From Lysobacterales bacterium (GTDB taxonomy: Bacteria > Pseudomonadota > Gammaproteobacteria > Xanthomonadales > Ahniellaceae), in contig JADKHK010000013.1 in assembly GCA_016721845.1 (NCBI GenBank), positions 1,966,501-2,030,500 on the forward strand: a stretch of DNA of 64,000 nt, written 5' to 3'. Below are positions 1 to 7,620 of this stretch, in pieces. Each line of letters begins with the position of its first letter. The first letter of the stretch is position 1. A program made the position numbers and the translations under genes. The notes below the pieces were generated by a model. That model was not told the DNA's origin. It did not search any database and saw only the letters and a program-made list of their open reading frames with translations.

Positions 1-1500
1 CCCGACCAACAGGTCGGCATAGCCGTCACCGTTCACGTCACCCGTCGCGACACTCGATCCGGCTTGCGCGTTGACCTGGTTGTACTCGATCGTCACGTCG
101 CTGCTGGTGTCCATCAATCGACCCTCGGCGCGGTAGCCGAAGACCAGTCCGCCCGCGGCGAAGGTGCCGGTGGCACCGGGAAGTCCGGCCACGAGTTCGC
201 TGCGCCCGTCGCCATCGTGATCGATCAATGCCAGACCCATGCCCATGCCGGCGTCGGCGCGATTGCTTTCCGGAGACGCGAACGGCATCGGCATCAAGCC
301 CGTCGGCGATCCCAGATAGACGTAGACCCGACCTTCGCCGACCTGGCCGTTCGCGAACAGGGGCGAGGCGACGGCGACATCGCCGAACCCGTCGCCGTCG
401 ATGTCGCCGGCACCCGCAACGCGCAGCCCGAACTGGGCGCCTGCGATATCGCCCTGCACGGACAGATCGGCCACGGTGTCGAATGCGCCACTGCCACCGA
501 AGTAGACATGGACGACGCCTTCGTCGACCTGACCATCGTCGAACAAGGGTGCCCCGACGACGATGTCGCCGTAGCCATCGCCGTTGACATCGCCGCCCGC
601 CGCGACGGCGCTACCGAGTGCCGCATTGGCCTGGTCGTTCTGCAGATGCGCATCGGTCCCGATATCGAACGCGCCCGCACCCCCGAGGTACAGGAAGGCT
701 GCACCTTCGTTGGTCTGACCCTGGTCGTACTCCATCGCGCCGATCACCACGTCGGCATAACCATCGCCATTCACGTCGCCGACGCCGGCCACGCTGCTGC
801 CCATGCGTGCGCTGGCCTGCGACGAGGTCAGGTTCGCATCGGCCGTGGTGTCGAAGCTGGCGCCGCCGAAATAGATCAGCGCGACGCCGGAATTGGTCGC
901 CCCGCCGTCGTGGCCGATGCCGCCGATCAGGATGTCGGCGTAACCGTCGCCGTTCACGTCGCCGGCGCCGGCGACGCTGCCGCCGAGATACGAGGCGTTC
1001 TGATTGGTCTGCAGGACTGCAGACGACGTGGTCGAAATCGTCGGACCACCGAAATAGAGGTAACCGAGGCCCTCGTCGGTCTGGCCGTTGTCGGCGAATT
1101 CGGCGCCGACGACGAAGTCGCCGTAACCGTCGCCATTCACGTCGCCGACACCGGCGACGGCCGAGCCGTATCGGGCGCCGGCCTGTGCCGCGGCCACTTG
1201 CCAGTCGGGCGTGGCCTCGAAGCCCTCGGCCGAACCGAAGTACAGGAAGGCCGCACCGGCGTTGACGGCGTTGAGGTCACTGCCCGGCGAACCGACCAGC
1301 AGGTCGTCGTAGCCATCGCCATTGAGGTCGCCGGCATTGGCGAGGCTGTGGCCGTACTCGGCATCGACCGTGCCGCCTTCGAAGGTGCGATCAGGCACAC
1401 CGCTGCCAATGGATTTCAGGGTCGGCGCCCCGTCTTCGGCGGAGGCGATGGACGCGGCCAATGAGCCGAGGACGAGAAACAGCAAGGACGTTCGCAACAT
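1..1500 (-). CDS. FG-GAP (integrin-alpha-like) repeat exported protein, C-terminus cut by window edge
   Basis: The minus-strand frame from the ATG at 1500 stays open for 500 codons and runs off the left edge, so the C-terminus is missing. The N-terminus (MLRTSLLFLVLGSLAASIASA) is a signal peptide. The rest is a string of FG-GAP repeats of about 60 residues, each with a calcium-loop motif of the type GDVNGDGYAD or GDLNGDGYDD; about seven clear copies are visible, followed by looser ones. FG-GAP repeats fold as a beta-propeller in integrin alpha chains, and bacterial versions are usually secreted or surface proteins. No catalytic domain is visible in the part present, so ligand and role are unknown. 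The gene is divergent from proB, with 250 bp between them. Long open frames on the plus strand here are antisense shadows. Confidence 0.85.
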   Translation of the reverse strand, partial: MLRTSLLFLVLGSLAASIASAEDGAPTLKSIGSGVPDRTFEGGTVDAEYGHSLANAGDLNGDGYDDLLVGSPGSDLNAVNAGAAFLYFGSAEGFEATPDWQVAAAQAGARYGSAVAGVGDVNGDGYGDFVVGAEFADNGQTDEGLGYLYFGGPTISTTSSAVLQTNQNASYLGGSVAGAGDVNGDGYADILIGGIGHDGGATNSGVALIYFGGASFDTTADANLTSSQASARMGSSVAGVGDVNGDGYADVVIGAMEYDQGQTNEGAAFLYLGGAGAFDIGTDAHLQNDQANAALGSAVAAGGDVNGDGYGDIVVGAPLFDDGQVDEGVVHVYFGGSGAFDTVADLSVQGDIAGAQFGLRVAGAGDIDGDGFGDVAVASPLFANGQVGEGRVYVYLGSPTGLMPMPFASPESNRADAGMGMGLALIDHDGDGRSELVAGLPGATGTFAAGGLVFGYRAEGRLMDTSSDVTIEYNQVNAQAGSSVATGDVNGDGYADLLVG

Positions 1501-1750
1501 GAGGACCCCGGGGGACGGTGATGTGATCCTTTGCCGCAGGCCGAATCGGTCCGGCGCATGCGTCGGATCCGCGGCGCGTGTCGGCCGGTGCGGCAAAGGG
1601 GTCGCCAGTCTCGGCAACCGCCCGACCCGCGCGCATCCCATGGACAGGTGGGGGCGGCGACCGGCGGCGACGGTGCCCGACGGATGGCCACATCGGTTGC
1701 CCGCTCGCCGACTTCAGCCTTAGGCTCGGGCTTCCCCTGCGGTCTGCACG

Positions 1751-2845
1751 ATGCGCCTCGTCCTCAAGCTCGGTTCATCCACGGTCACTCGCGACGGCAC
1801 GCTCGATGCGCCGCGGCTGATCGATTACGCCCGCGTCATTGCCGCCCTGCGCGACGCCGGCCATTCGGTTGTACTGGTCAGTTCCGGCGCCGTCGCGGCC
1901 GGACGCGCGCTGATGCGCGCGCACACGTCCGACCCGGCGGTCATCGGCAAGCAGATGCTCGCGGCCATCGGCCAGCCGCGACTGATGGCCCTGTACGGCG
2001 AACTGTTCGGTCACTACGGCATGACCGTCGCGCAGGTGCTGCTGACGCGAGCGGACCTCGACGACCGCCGCCGCTATCTCAATGCCCGCAACACCTTCGA
2101 GGCCATGCTCGCGGCCGGCGTGCTGCCGATCGTGAACGAGAACGACACCGTGGCCACGGAAGAAATCCGCGTCGGCGACAACGATCAATTGTCGGCCCTG
2201 GTGTCGTCCCTGGTCGATGCGCGCCTGCTGGTGCTGATGACCGACCAGACCGGCCTGTTCGACGCGAACCCGCGCAGTCACCCCGAGGCGACGCTGATCG
2301 CGCGCGTCGACGAGGCCGAGATTCCGGCCGCGATCTGGGCCGCGGCGGGCAGCGGTGCCGGCGTTCTCGGCACCGGCGGCATGCAGACCAAACTCAAGGC
2401 GGCCGAGATCGCGCGTCGCAATGGTGCCGACGTGGTCATCGCCGATGGTCGACTGCCGCAGCAACTCGCGGCGATCGTGCGGGGCGATGCCATCGGCACG
2501 CGCTTCAGCGCCACGGCGCAGGCGCGCGATGCGCGTGGCCGCTACATCCTTGCGGGCCTGCGCGATGGCGTCGGCGTGCGCGTCGATGCCGGCGCGATTG
2601 ATGCCTTGCGCGGCGGCCGCAGCCTGCTCGGCGTCGGCGTGTGCAGCGTCGATGGCGAATTCGACCGCGGCGATACCGTCGCCGTGCACGATCGGGAAGG
2701 CCGCGTGATCGCGCGCGGCATCGCCAATTACGGCGCCAGCGAACTGCGTCGCATCGCCGGCAAGCGCTCGTCCGATGTCGCCACCCTGCTCGGCTACGAC
2801 TTCGGCCCCGAATTCATCCACCGCGACGATCTGGTGATGTGGTGA
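1751..2845 (+). CDS. proB: glutamate 5-kinase
   Basis: Phosphorylates glutamate to gamma-glutamyl phosphate, the first and feedback-regulated step of proline synthesis, in the cytoplasm. The 364-residue product has the amino-acid-kinase domain (about residues 1-240) with the glycine loop GSSTVT, the VSSGAVAAG motif, LNARNTFEAM, NENDTV and GDNDQLSALV. A C-terminal PUA domain (about 265-355) completes the usual two-domain ProB, and the length is normal. The stop codon overlaps the GTG start of proA (GTGA, 2842-2845), so the pair is translationally coupled as a proBA operon. No Shine-Dalgarno sequence stands out before this ATG. Confidence 0.97.
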   Translation: MRLVLKLGSSTVTRDGTLDAPRLIDYARVIAALRDAGHSVVLVSSGAVAAGRALMRAHTSDPAVIGKQMLAAIGQPRLMALYGELFGHYGMTVAQVLLTRADLDDRRRYLNARNTFEAMLAAGVLPIVNENDTVATEEIRVGDNDQLSALVSSLVDARLLVLMTDQTGLFDANPRSHPEATLIARVDEAEIPAAIWAAAGSGAGVLGTGGMQTKLKAAEIARRNGADVVIADGRLPQQLAAIVRGDAIGTRFSATAQARDARGRYILAGLRDGVGVRVDAGAIDALRGGRSLLGVGVCSVDGEFDRGDTVAVHDREGRVIARGIANYGASELRRIAGKRSSDVATLLGYDFGPEFIHRDDLVMW

Positions 2846-4125
2846 CCACGACCGACCTGCACACGCTCGCGAGCGCCACGCGCGCCGCGTGGAAGACGCT
2901 GAAGCGCAGCAGTCACCCGCAGCGCAATGCCGTCCTCGCCGCCATGGCCGACACGCTGACGGCACGCAGCGCGGTGATCGCCGCGGCGAATGCCGAAGAC
3001 CTGATCGCGGGCGCGAACGCCGGACTCGATGCCGCGCTGCTCGACCGCCTGCGCCTCGATGCACCGCGCATCGCCGCGCTCGCGGCCGACGTGCGCGCAT
3101 TGATCGCGCTGCCCGACCCGCTCGCCATGCGTTTCGACGAACGCGTATTGTCGAACGGCCTGAAGCTGCATCGCCGGCGCGTGCCGATCGGCGTGCTCGG
3201 CGTGATCTACGAGTCGCGCCCGAACGTGACGATCGATGTCGCCGCACTCGCGATCAAAAGCGGCAATGGCGCGATCTTGCGCGGCGGCAAGGAGTCGCTG
3301 CGAACGAACCTGACGTTGATCGATGTCGTGCAGGATGCGTTGATGCAGGCCGGACTGCCGGCGAGCAGCGTCGACCTGATTCGTTCGGCCGATCGTGCGC
3401 AGGTGCTCGAACTGCTGAAGCTCGACGCGTTCGTCGACCTGATCATCCCGCGCGGCGGTGCCGCCCTGCATGCCTTCTGCCGCGAACACGCGCGCATGCC
3501 GGTGATCACCGGCGGCATCGGCATCTGCCATCTTTATATCGACGAGCACGCCGATCTCGTGCGTGTCATTCCGGTCATCCGCAACGCCAAGGTGCAGCGG
3601 CCGACCGTCTGCAACGCGCTCGACAGCGTGCTCGTACACGCGGCGGTCGCGGCGCAGGTGTTGCCGGACCTGGTGCGCACGCTGGCCGCGGATGGCGTCC
3701 AGTTCCGGGTCGATCCCGCTTCGCACACGCTGCTCGACACCGCGATCGCGGAAGCGGATGTGCGTGCGCGCATCACCGCGGCCGGTCGCGACGACTTCGA
3801 CACCGAATGGCTGTCGCTGGTGCTGGGCATCCGGATCGTGGCGGACCTCGACGCGGCCATCGCCCATATCGATGCCCATTCGAGCGGACACTCGGACGGC
3901 ATTCTCACGGAAGACGGCGAACGCGCCCGCGATTTTCTCGAACGGGTCGACTCTGCCGCCGTCTACTGGAACGCCAGCACTCGCTTCACCGACGGCGGCC
4001 AACTCGGCCTCGGCGCCGAAGTCGCGGTCTCGACCCAGCGCATCCACGCGCGCGGGCCGATGGGTCTGGAAGAACTCACCAGCTACAAGTGGGTGGTCGA
4101 GGGCGATTACCACGTACGGCGATAG
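2842..4125 (+). CDS. proA: gamma-glutamyl phosphate reductase
   Basis: NADPH-dependent reduction of gamma-glutamyl phosphate to glutamate semialdehyde, step two of proline synthesis. The product is 427 residues from the GTG at 2842, chosen because it overlaps the proB stop by 4 bp and gives the family N-terminus (TTTDLHTLASATRAAW). Further upstream, the same frame runs through proB coding sequence. Family motifs are intact: YESRPNVT, GNGAILRGGKES, the catalytic cysteine in RPTVCNAL (Cys257 by this start), and the C-terminal GPMGLEELTSYKW. Length is close to the E. coli enzyme. The gene ends 6 bp before the convergent hydrolase gene, with no room for a separate terminator. Confidence 0.97.
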   Translation: MTTTDLHTLASATRAAWKTLKRSSHPQRNAVLAAMADTLTARSAVIAAANAEDLIAGANAGLDAALLDRLRLDAPRIAALAADVRALIALPDPLAMRFDERVLSNGLKLHRRRVPIGVLGVIYESRPNVTIDVAALAIKSGNGAILRGGKESLRTNLTLIDVVQDALMQAGLPASSVDLIRSADRAQVLELLKLDAFVDLIIPRGGAALHAFCREHARMPVITGGIGICHLYIDEHADLVRVIPVIRNAKVQRPTVCNALDSVLVHAAVAAQVLPDLVRTLAADGVQFRVDPASHTLLDTAIAEADVRARITAAGRDDFDTEWLSLVLGIRIVADLDAAIAHIDAHSSGHSDGILTEDGERARDFLERVDSAAVYWNASTRFTDGGQLGLGAEVAVSTQRIHARGPMGLEELTSYKWVVEGDYHVRR

Positions 4126-4131
4126 CCGAAC

Positions 4132-5223
4132 TCAATACGTCGCGACCGGCCCGTAGACGCCGACGTAGCCGGTCGCGCAACCGGTGGTGCAGGTCGTCGA
4201 CAGCATGCGCTGGAGGATCACCCCGGTATTGGTCTTCGCGCGGAAATGGCCGACGCCGTTGGACAGGTCGCCGCCACCGGTCTGATACGGGCTGCCGTCC
4301 TGCCAGTTCCAGTCGACCGAACCGGCCGTGGATCCGGCGCCGACCATCAGCTGCGCCTTCACGTTGCTCGCGGTGTTGAACTTGCTCATCAGGTCGCAGC
4401 CGGACCAATAGGTGTAGGACGAGCAGCCGACCTGGTCATGGGCACCGGCCGCAATGGTGTAGAACGAGACGCCGGTCGCGAGCGCCGGCAGGGCGCGCAG
4501 CGAGCCCGAACCGGAGCCGGTCCATACGTTGTAGTAGCTGACCGAGTAGCCGCCCGGGTAGAAACCGAAGATGTCGCTGTTGTACCAATTCTCCGAGCCG
4601 CAGGTGGTCGCGTACGGATTCGCCGCGCCGGTGTACAGGCAGCTGTAGATGCCGCGCAGGCCGCCGGCGATGTTGACGAAGCGGCGCACCTTGCCCCACT
4701 TCGCGCCGTAGTCGAGGGCAGCCAGTGCCATCGTCGATCCGAGCGAATGCGCGACGATGTCCACCTTGGTCGCGCCGGTATGCGCCAGCACCTTGTCGAT
4801 GAAGGTGTTGAGGATCGTGTACTTGCTCGGCTGGTGATAGTTGGACTGTGGCGACGAGCGTTCGCTGCTGCTCAGGTAGGTGACGCCGAACAGTTCGCAG
4901 TCCTTGTAGCCGTTGGCCCTGAACTCGTCGTAGACCGAGTTCGGCGGCGGCGTGTAACCGGCGACGGTGGCCGGCGGCATGTCCCAGCTGATGGCGTTGT
5001 CGCCATTGCCGTGCAGGAAGATCACCGGCGTCTTGGTCGCGGTGCAGGCAGTCGCGCCTCCGAAGCCGCCGTAACCGACTCCGGGACTGAATCCGCCGGC
5101 GTATTGCGTCGCGGTGCCTTGGCAAGTCCAGCCGTTGTTCGCACCACAGGTCAGGGCGGACGCACCGCCCGCCACCATCAGCGCGACCAGCGCCGCACCG
5201 GAACGCATCAAGGTATGCATCAT
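4132..5223 (-). CDS. PhaZ7-like extracellular poly(3-hydroxybutyrate) depolymerase / lipase-family hydrolase
   Basis: A secreted serine hydrolase of 363 residues. After a signal peptide (MMHTLMRSGAALVALMVAGGASA) the mature protein begins LTCGANNGWTCQGT. From there it follows the pattern I recall for Paucimonas lemoignei PhaZ7: TQYAGGFSPGVGYGGFGG, TKTPVIFLHGNGDNAISW, ELFGVTYLSSSE and the end GHFRAKTNTG. The catalytic triad is Ser160 in AHSLGS, Asp263 in AGAHDQVGC and His326 in GVGHFR. In mature numbering these fall about where PhaZ7 has its triad (136/242/306). PhaZ7 cleaves amorphous, non-storage PHB outside the cell. The sequence GGGAGAGG lies directly before two consecutive ATGs (5223 and 5220), and either may start. 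The gene converges on proA and is divergent from the OPT transporter. The substrate is inferred; a lipase or esterase role is possible. Confidence 0.85.
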   Translation of the reverse strand: MMHTLMRSGAALVALMVAGGASALTCGANNGWTCQGTATQYAGGFSPGVGYGGFGGATACTATKTPVIFLHGNGDNAISWDMPPATVAGYTPPPNSVYDEFRANGYKDCELFGVTYLSSSERSSPQSNYHQPSKYTILNTFIDKVLAHTGATKVDIVAHSLGSTMALAALDYGAKWGKVRRFVNIAGGLRGIYSCLYTGAANPYATTCGSENWYNSDIFGFYPGGYSVSYYNVWTGSGSGSLRALPALATGVSFYTIAAGAHDQVGCSSYTYWSGCDLMSKFNTASNVKAQLMVGAGSTAGSVDWNWQDGSPYQTGGGDLSNGVGHFRAKTNTGVILQRMLSTTCTTGCATGYVGVYGPVATY

Positions 5224-5365
5224 CACCTCTCCCAAGGCGTCGCGGGCGAAGGCTTCACCGCGCGATGCAGGGATTGGATCGATGTGCGGATGCACAAGAC
5301 ACTGGACCTTGGTCCGGGGTCGTCGGGCCATGCCAGAATCCGGCGACCTGTTCATAGGATCGACG

Positions 5366-7288
5366 ATGTCCACCACTCCGGTTCCGCAACTCTCGTTCCG
5401 CGCCGTCGTGCTCGCGGTGATCCTGGCCACGATCCTTGCCGCCGCGAATACCTATCTCGGCCTGTTCGCTGGCCTGACGATCGCATCCGCGATTCCGGCT
5501 GCGGTGGTGTCGATGGCGGTGCTGCGCGCCCTCGGTGGCGGCCACATCCTCGAAAACAACATCGTGCAAACCGGCGCCTCGGCGGGTTCGTCGATCGCGA
5601 CCGGCGTGATCTTCACCGTGCCGGCCCTGGTCATGCTCGGCTACTGGCAGGACTTCAAGTACGGCTGGGTGCTGGCGATCGCCGGCCTCGGCGGATTGCT
5701 CGGCGTGCTGTTCTCGATCCCGCTGCGACGCTCGATGATCATCGAGCAGAACCTCGCCTTTCCCGAAGGCAAGGCCGCCGCGGAAGTACTGAAGGCCGGT
5801 GAAGGCCAGGGCGGCGTCAAGGTGCTCGCCTTCGCGGGCCTGCTCGGCGGATTCGGCAAGCTGGCCGCCGCCAGCGGGCTACGCCTGATTCCGGACACCG
5901 CCGCGATTTCGTCCTGGGTCGGCAAGGGCGTGGCCTATCTCGGCACCAATCTGTCGCCGGCCTTGCTCGGCGTCGGCTACATCGTCGGCGTGAACATCGG
6001 CATCGTCATCGCGGCCGGCGGCGTCATCGCCTGGCACGTTGCCATCCCGGCCTGGCTCGCGTTCTTCCGCGACAGCGACCCTGCGCTCGCGGCCACGGTC
6101 GCCGGGCTCGACGCGACCAGCGCCGCCTTCGCCGTGTGGTCCGCGAAGATCCGCTACCTCGGCGTCGGCGCGATGCTGATCGGCGGGCTGTGGACGATCT
6201 TCGCGTTGCGCGGCTCCCTGCTGACCGGCATCCGCAGCGGCCTGCAGGCGGCACGTGCCAGCGGCGTCGACACCCGCGCCGAAACCGAGCGCGACGTGCC
6301 GATGCGGCTGATGCTGATCGGACTGGTCCTGTTCACGCTGCCCTTGCTGGCGCTGTACCAGGCCATCGTCGGCCAGTGGAGCGTCAGCATTCCGATGACG
6401 ATCATCATGATCGTCGCCGGCTTCCTGTTCGTGTCGGTGTCGGCCTACATGGCCGGCCTGGTCGGATCATCGAACAACCCGGTCTCGGGCATGACGATCT
6501 GTACCATCCTGTTCGCGGCCATCGTGCTGATGCTGATGCTCGGCCGTGATTCCGAGATCGGTCCGATCGCCGCGATCATGATCGGCGCCGTGGTCTGTTC
6601 GGCCGCCTGCATCGGCGGCGACAACCTGCAGGACCTGAAATGCGGCCAACTGGTCGGGGCCACGCCATGGAAGCAGCAGGTCATGCTCGGGATCGGCGCG
6701 ATCTCGTGCGCGCTGGTCATGGCGCCGGTGCTGAACCTGCTGCAGCAGGCCTACGGCATCGGTGCCGCCGATGCCGCCCATCCGAATGCACTCGCGGCAC
6801 CGCAGGCGACCCTGATCGCGTCGGTCGCGAAAGGCATCTTCGGTGGCCAGTTGCCGTGGACGATGATCGGCATCGGTGCCGCGATCGGCGCCGCCATCAT
6901 CGCGCTGGACGAAGCCCTGAAGCGCAGCGGCAAGGGCTTCCGCACGCCGGTGCTGGCCTGCGCCGTCGGCATCTACCTGCCGATGGAAATGACGATGCCG
7001 ATCTTTCTCGGCGGCCTGATCGCCTGGTGCGTGGAACGCCGACTCGGCGTCAAGACCGAGGCCGAGCGCGAACATGCGCACCAGCCCGGCGTGCTGTTTG
7101 CGGCCGGCCTGATCACCGGCGAGGCCTTGATGGGCATCGTCATCGCCATTCCGATCGTCGTTTCCGGCCGCGGCGACGTGCTGGCCCTGCCAGCGCAGTG
7201 GCAGTTCGGGCAGGGGCTCGGACTCGTCCTGGTCGCCGCCGTGGCTGCGTTCCTGTTCCGCGCCTCGACGCGCCCGCGCCTGAGCTGA
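5366..7288 (+). CDS. OPT family oligopeptide transporter
   Basis: A 640-residue inner-membrane protein with roughly fifteen hydrophobic segments spread over its whole length. It matches the bacterial OPT family: N-terminal ANTYLGLFAGLTIASAIPAA, ENNIVQTGASAGSSIATG, LAFPEGKAAAEVLKAG, GSSNNPVSGMTICT, GGDNLQDLKCGQLVGATPW and YLPMEMTMPIFLGG. Family members import oligopeptides or metal chelates by proton coupling; the cargo is not readable from sequence. The ATG at 5366 is chosen because AGGA lies 6 bp upstream and the product then starts just before the first membrane helix; the frame is open further upstream without a sensible N-terminus. It is divergent from the PhaZ7-like gene and converges on the small SFPD-repeat gene 3 bp downstream. 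Confidence 0.92.
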   Translation: MSTTPVPQLSFRAVVLAVILATILAAANTYLGLFAGLTIASAIPAAVVSMAVLRALGGGHILENNIVQTGASAGSSIATGVIFTVPALVMLGYWQDFKYGWVLAIAGLGGLLGVLFSIPLRRSMIIEQNLAFPEGKAAAEVLKAGEGQGGVKVLAFAGLLGGFGKLAAASGLRLIPDTAAISSWVGKGVAYLGTNLSPALLGVGYIVGVNIGIVIAAGGVIAWHVAIPAWLAFFRDSDPALAATVAGLDATSAAFAVWSAKIRYLGVGAMLIGGLWTIFALRGSLLTGIRSGLQAARASGVDTRAETERDVPMRLMLIGLVLFTLPLLALYQAIVGQWSVSIPMTIIMIVAGFLFVSVSAYMAGLVGSSNNPVSGMTICTILFAAIVLMLMLGRDSEIGPIAAIMIGAVVCSAACIGGDNLQDLKCGQLVGATPWKQQVMLGIGAISCALVMAPVLNLLQQAYGIGAADAAHPNALAAPQATLIASVAKGIFGGQLPWTMIGIGAAIGAAIIALDEALKRSGKGFRTPVLACAVGIYLPMEMTMPIFLGGLIAWCVERRLGVKTEAEREHAHQPGVLFAAGLITGEALMGIVIAIPIVVSGRGDVLALPAQWQFGQGLGLVLVAAVAAFLFRASTRPRLS

Positions 7289-7291
7289 GCG

Positions 7292-7591
7292 CTAACGCGG
7301 CCCGGGAAAACTCTCGACGTACTTGATGGTGAAGTCGGGAAAAGACTCGACGATCTGGATCTTGTAGTCCGGGAAGGACTCGACCATCTGCCAGCGCCCG
7401 GGCTTGTCCGGGAAGCTTTCGACGACCTGCACGTGCAGGTCGGCGAAGCTGTCGACCACCTTGACCTTGAAGTCCGGGAACGAGGTGACGAACTGGATGC
7501 GTCCGTAGATCGTCGCGACATCGGGCTTGCTGTCGGCCAATGTCACTGGGGCGATCAGCAGCAGTGCGACCCAACAGCGAAACCCGATCAT
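7292..7591 (-). CDS. small exported protein of tandem SFPD-type repeats
   Basis: A 99-residue product with a signal peptide (MIGFRCWVALLLIAPVTLA) followed almost entirely by short repeats. SF[PA][D/G] occurs six times: TSFPD, DSFAD, ESFPD three times, ESFPG. They are separated by about 7-13 residues of alternating hydrophobic and charged pattern such as FKVKVV, LHVQVV, YKIQIV and FTIKYV. The spacing and alternation suggest a small beta-solenoid or stacked-strand fold. Similar SFPD-repeat small proteins occur in other bacteria, but I know no assigned function. In-frame ATGs also exist at 7606 and 7603; the third is preferred because GGAG sits 6 bp before it. It begins about 30 bp after the stop of the vWA lipoprotein gene, so the two are probably one transcript. 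Confidence 0.75.
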   Translation of the reverse strand: MIGFRCWVALLLIAPVTLADSKPDVATIYGRIQFVTSFPDFKVKVVDSFADLHVQVVESFPDKPGRWQMVESFPDYKIQIVESFPDFTIKYVESFPGPR

Positions 7592-7597
7592 CGGACG

Positions 7598-7601
7598 CTC
7601 C
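7598..7601 (-). promoter_or_regulatory. Shine-Dalgarno GGAG that decides the start of the SFPD-repeat gene
   Basis: GGAG on the minus strand, 6 nt before the ATG at 7591. It lies inside the codons that would follow the two upstream ATGs, which themselves have no purine-rich site. This supports the shorter 99-residue product with a clean signal peptide. Confidence 0.5.
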
Positions 7602-7620
7602 ATCATGAAGTTGCGCGAGA

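Noticed and set aside
64..1464. 466-codon plus-strand frame at the left edge
   Set aside because: Codon-for-codon antisense of the FG-GAP gene, whose minus-strand frame has a signal peptide and calcium motifs.
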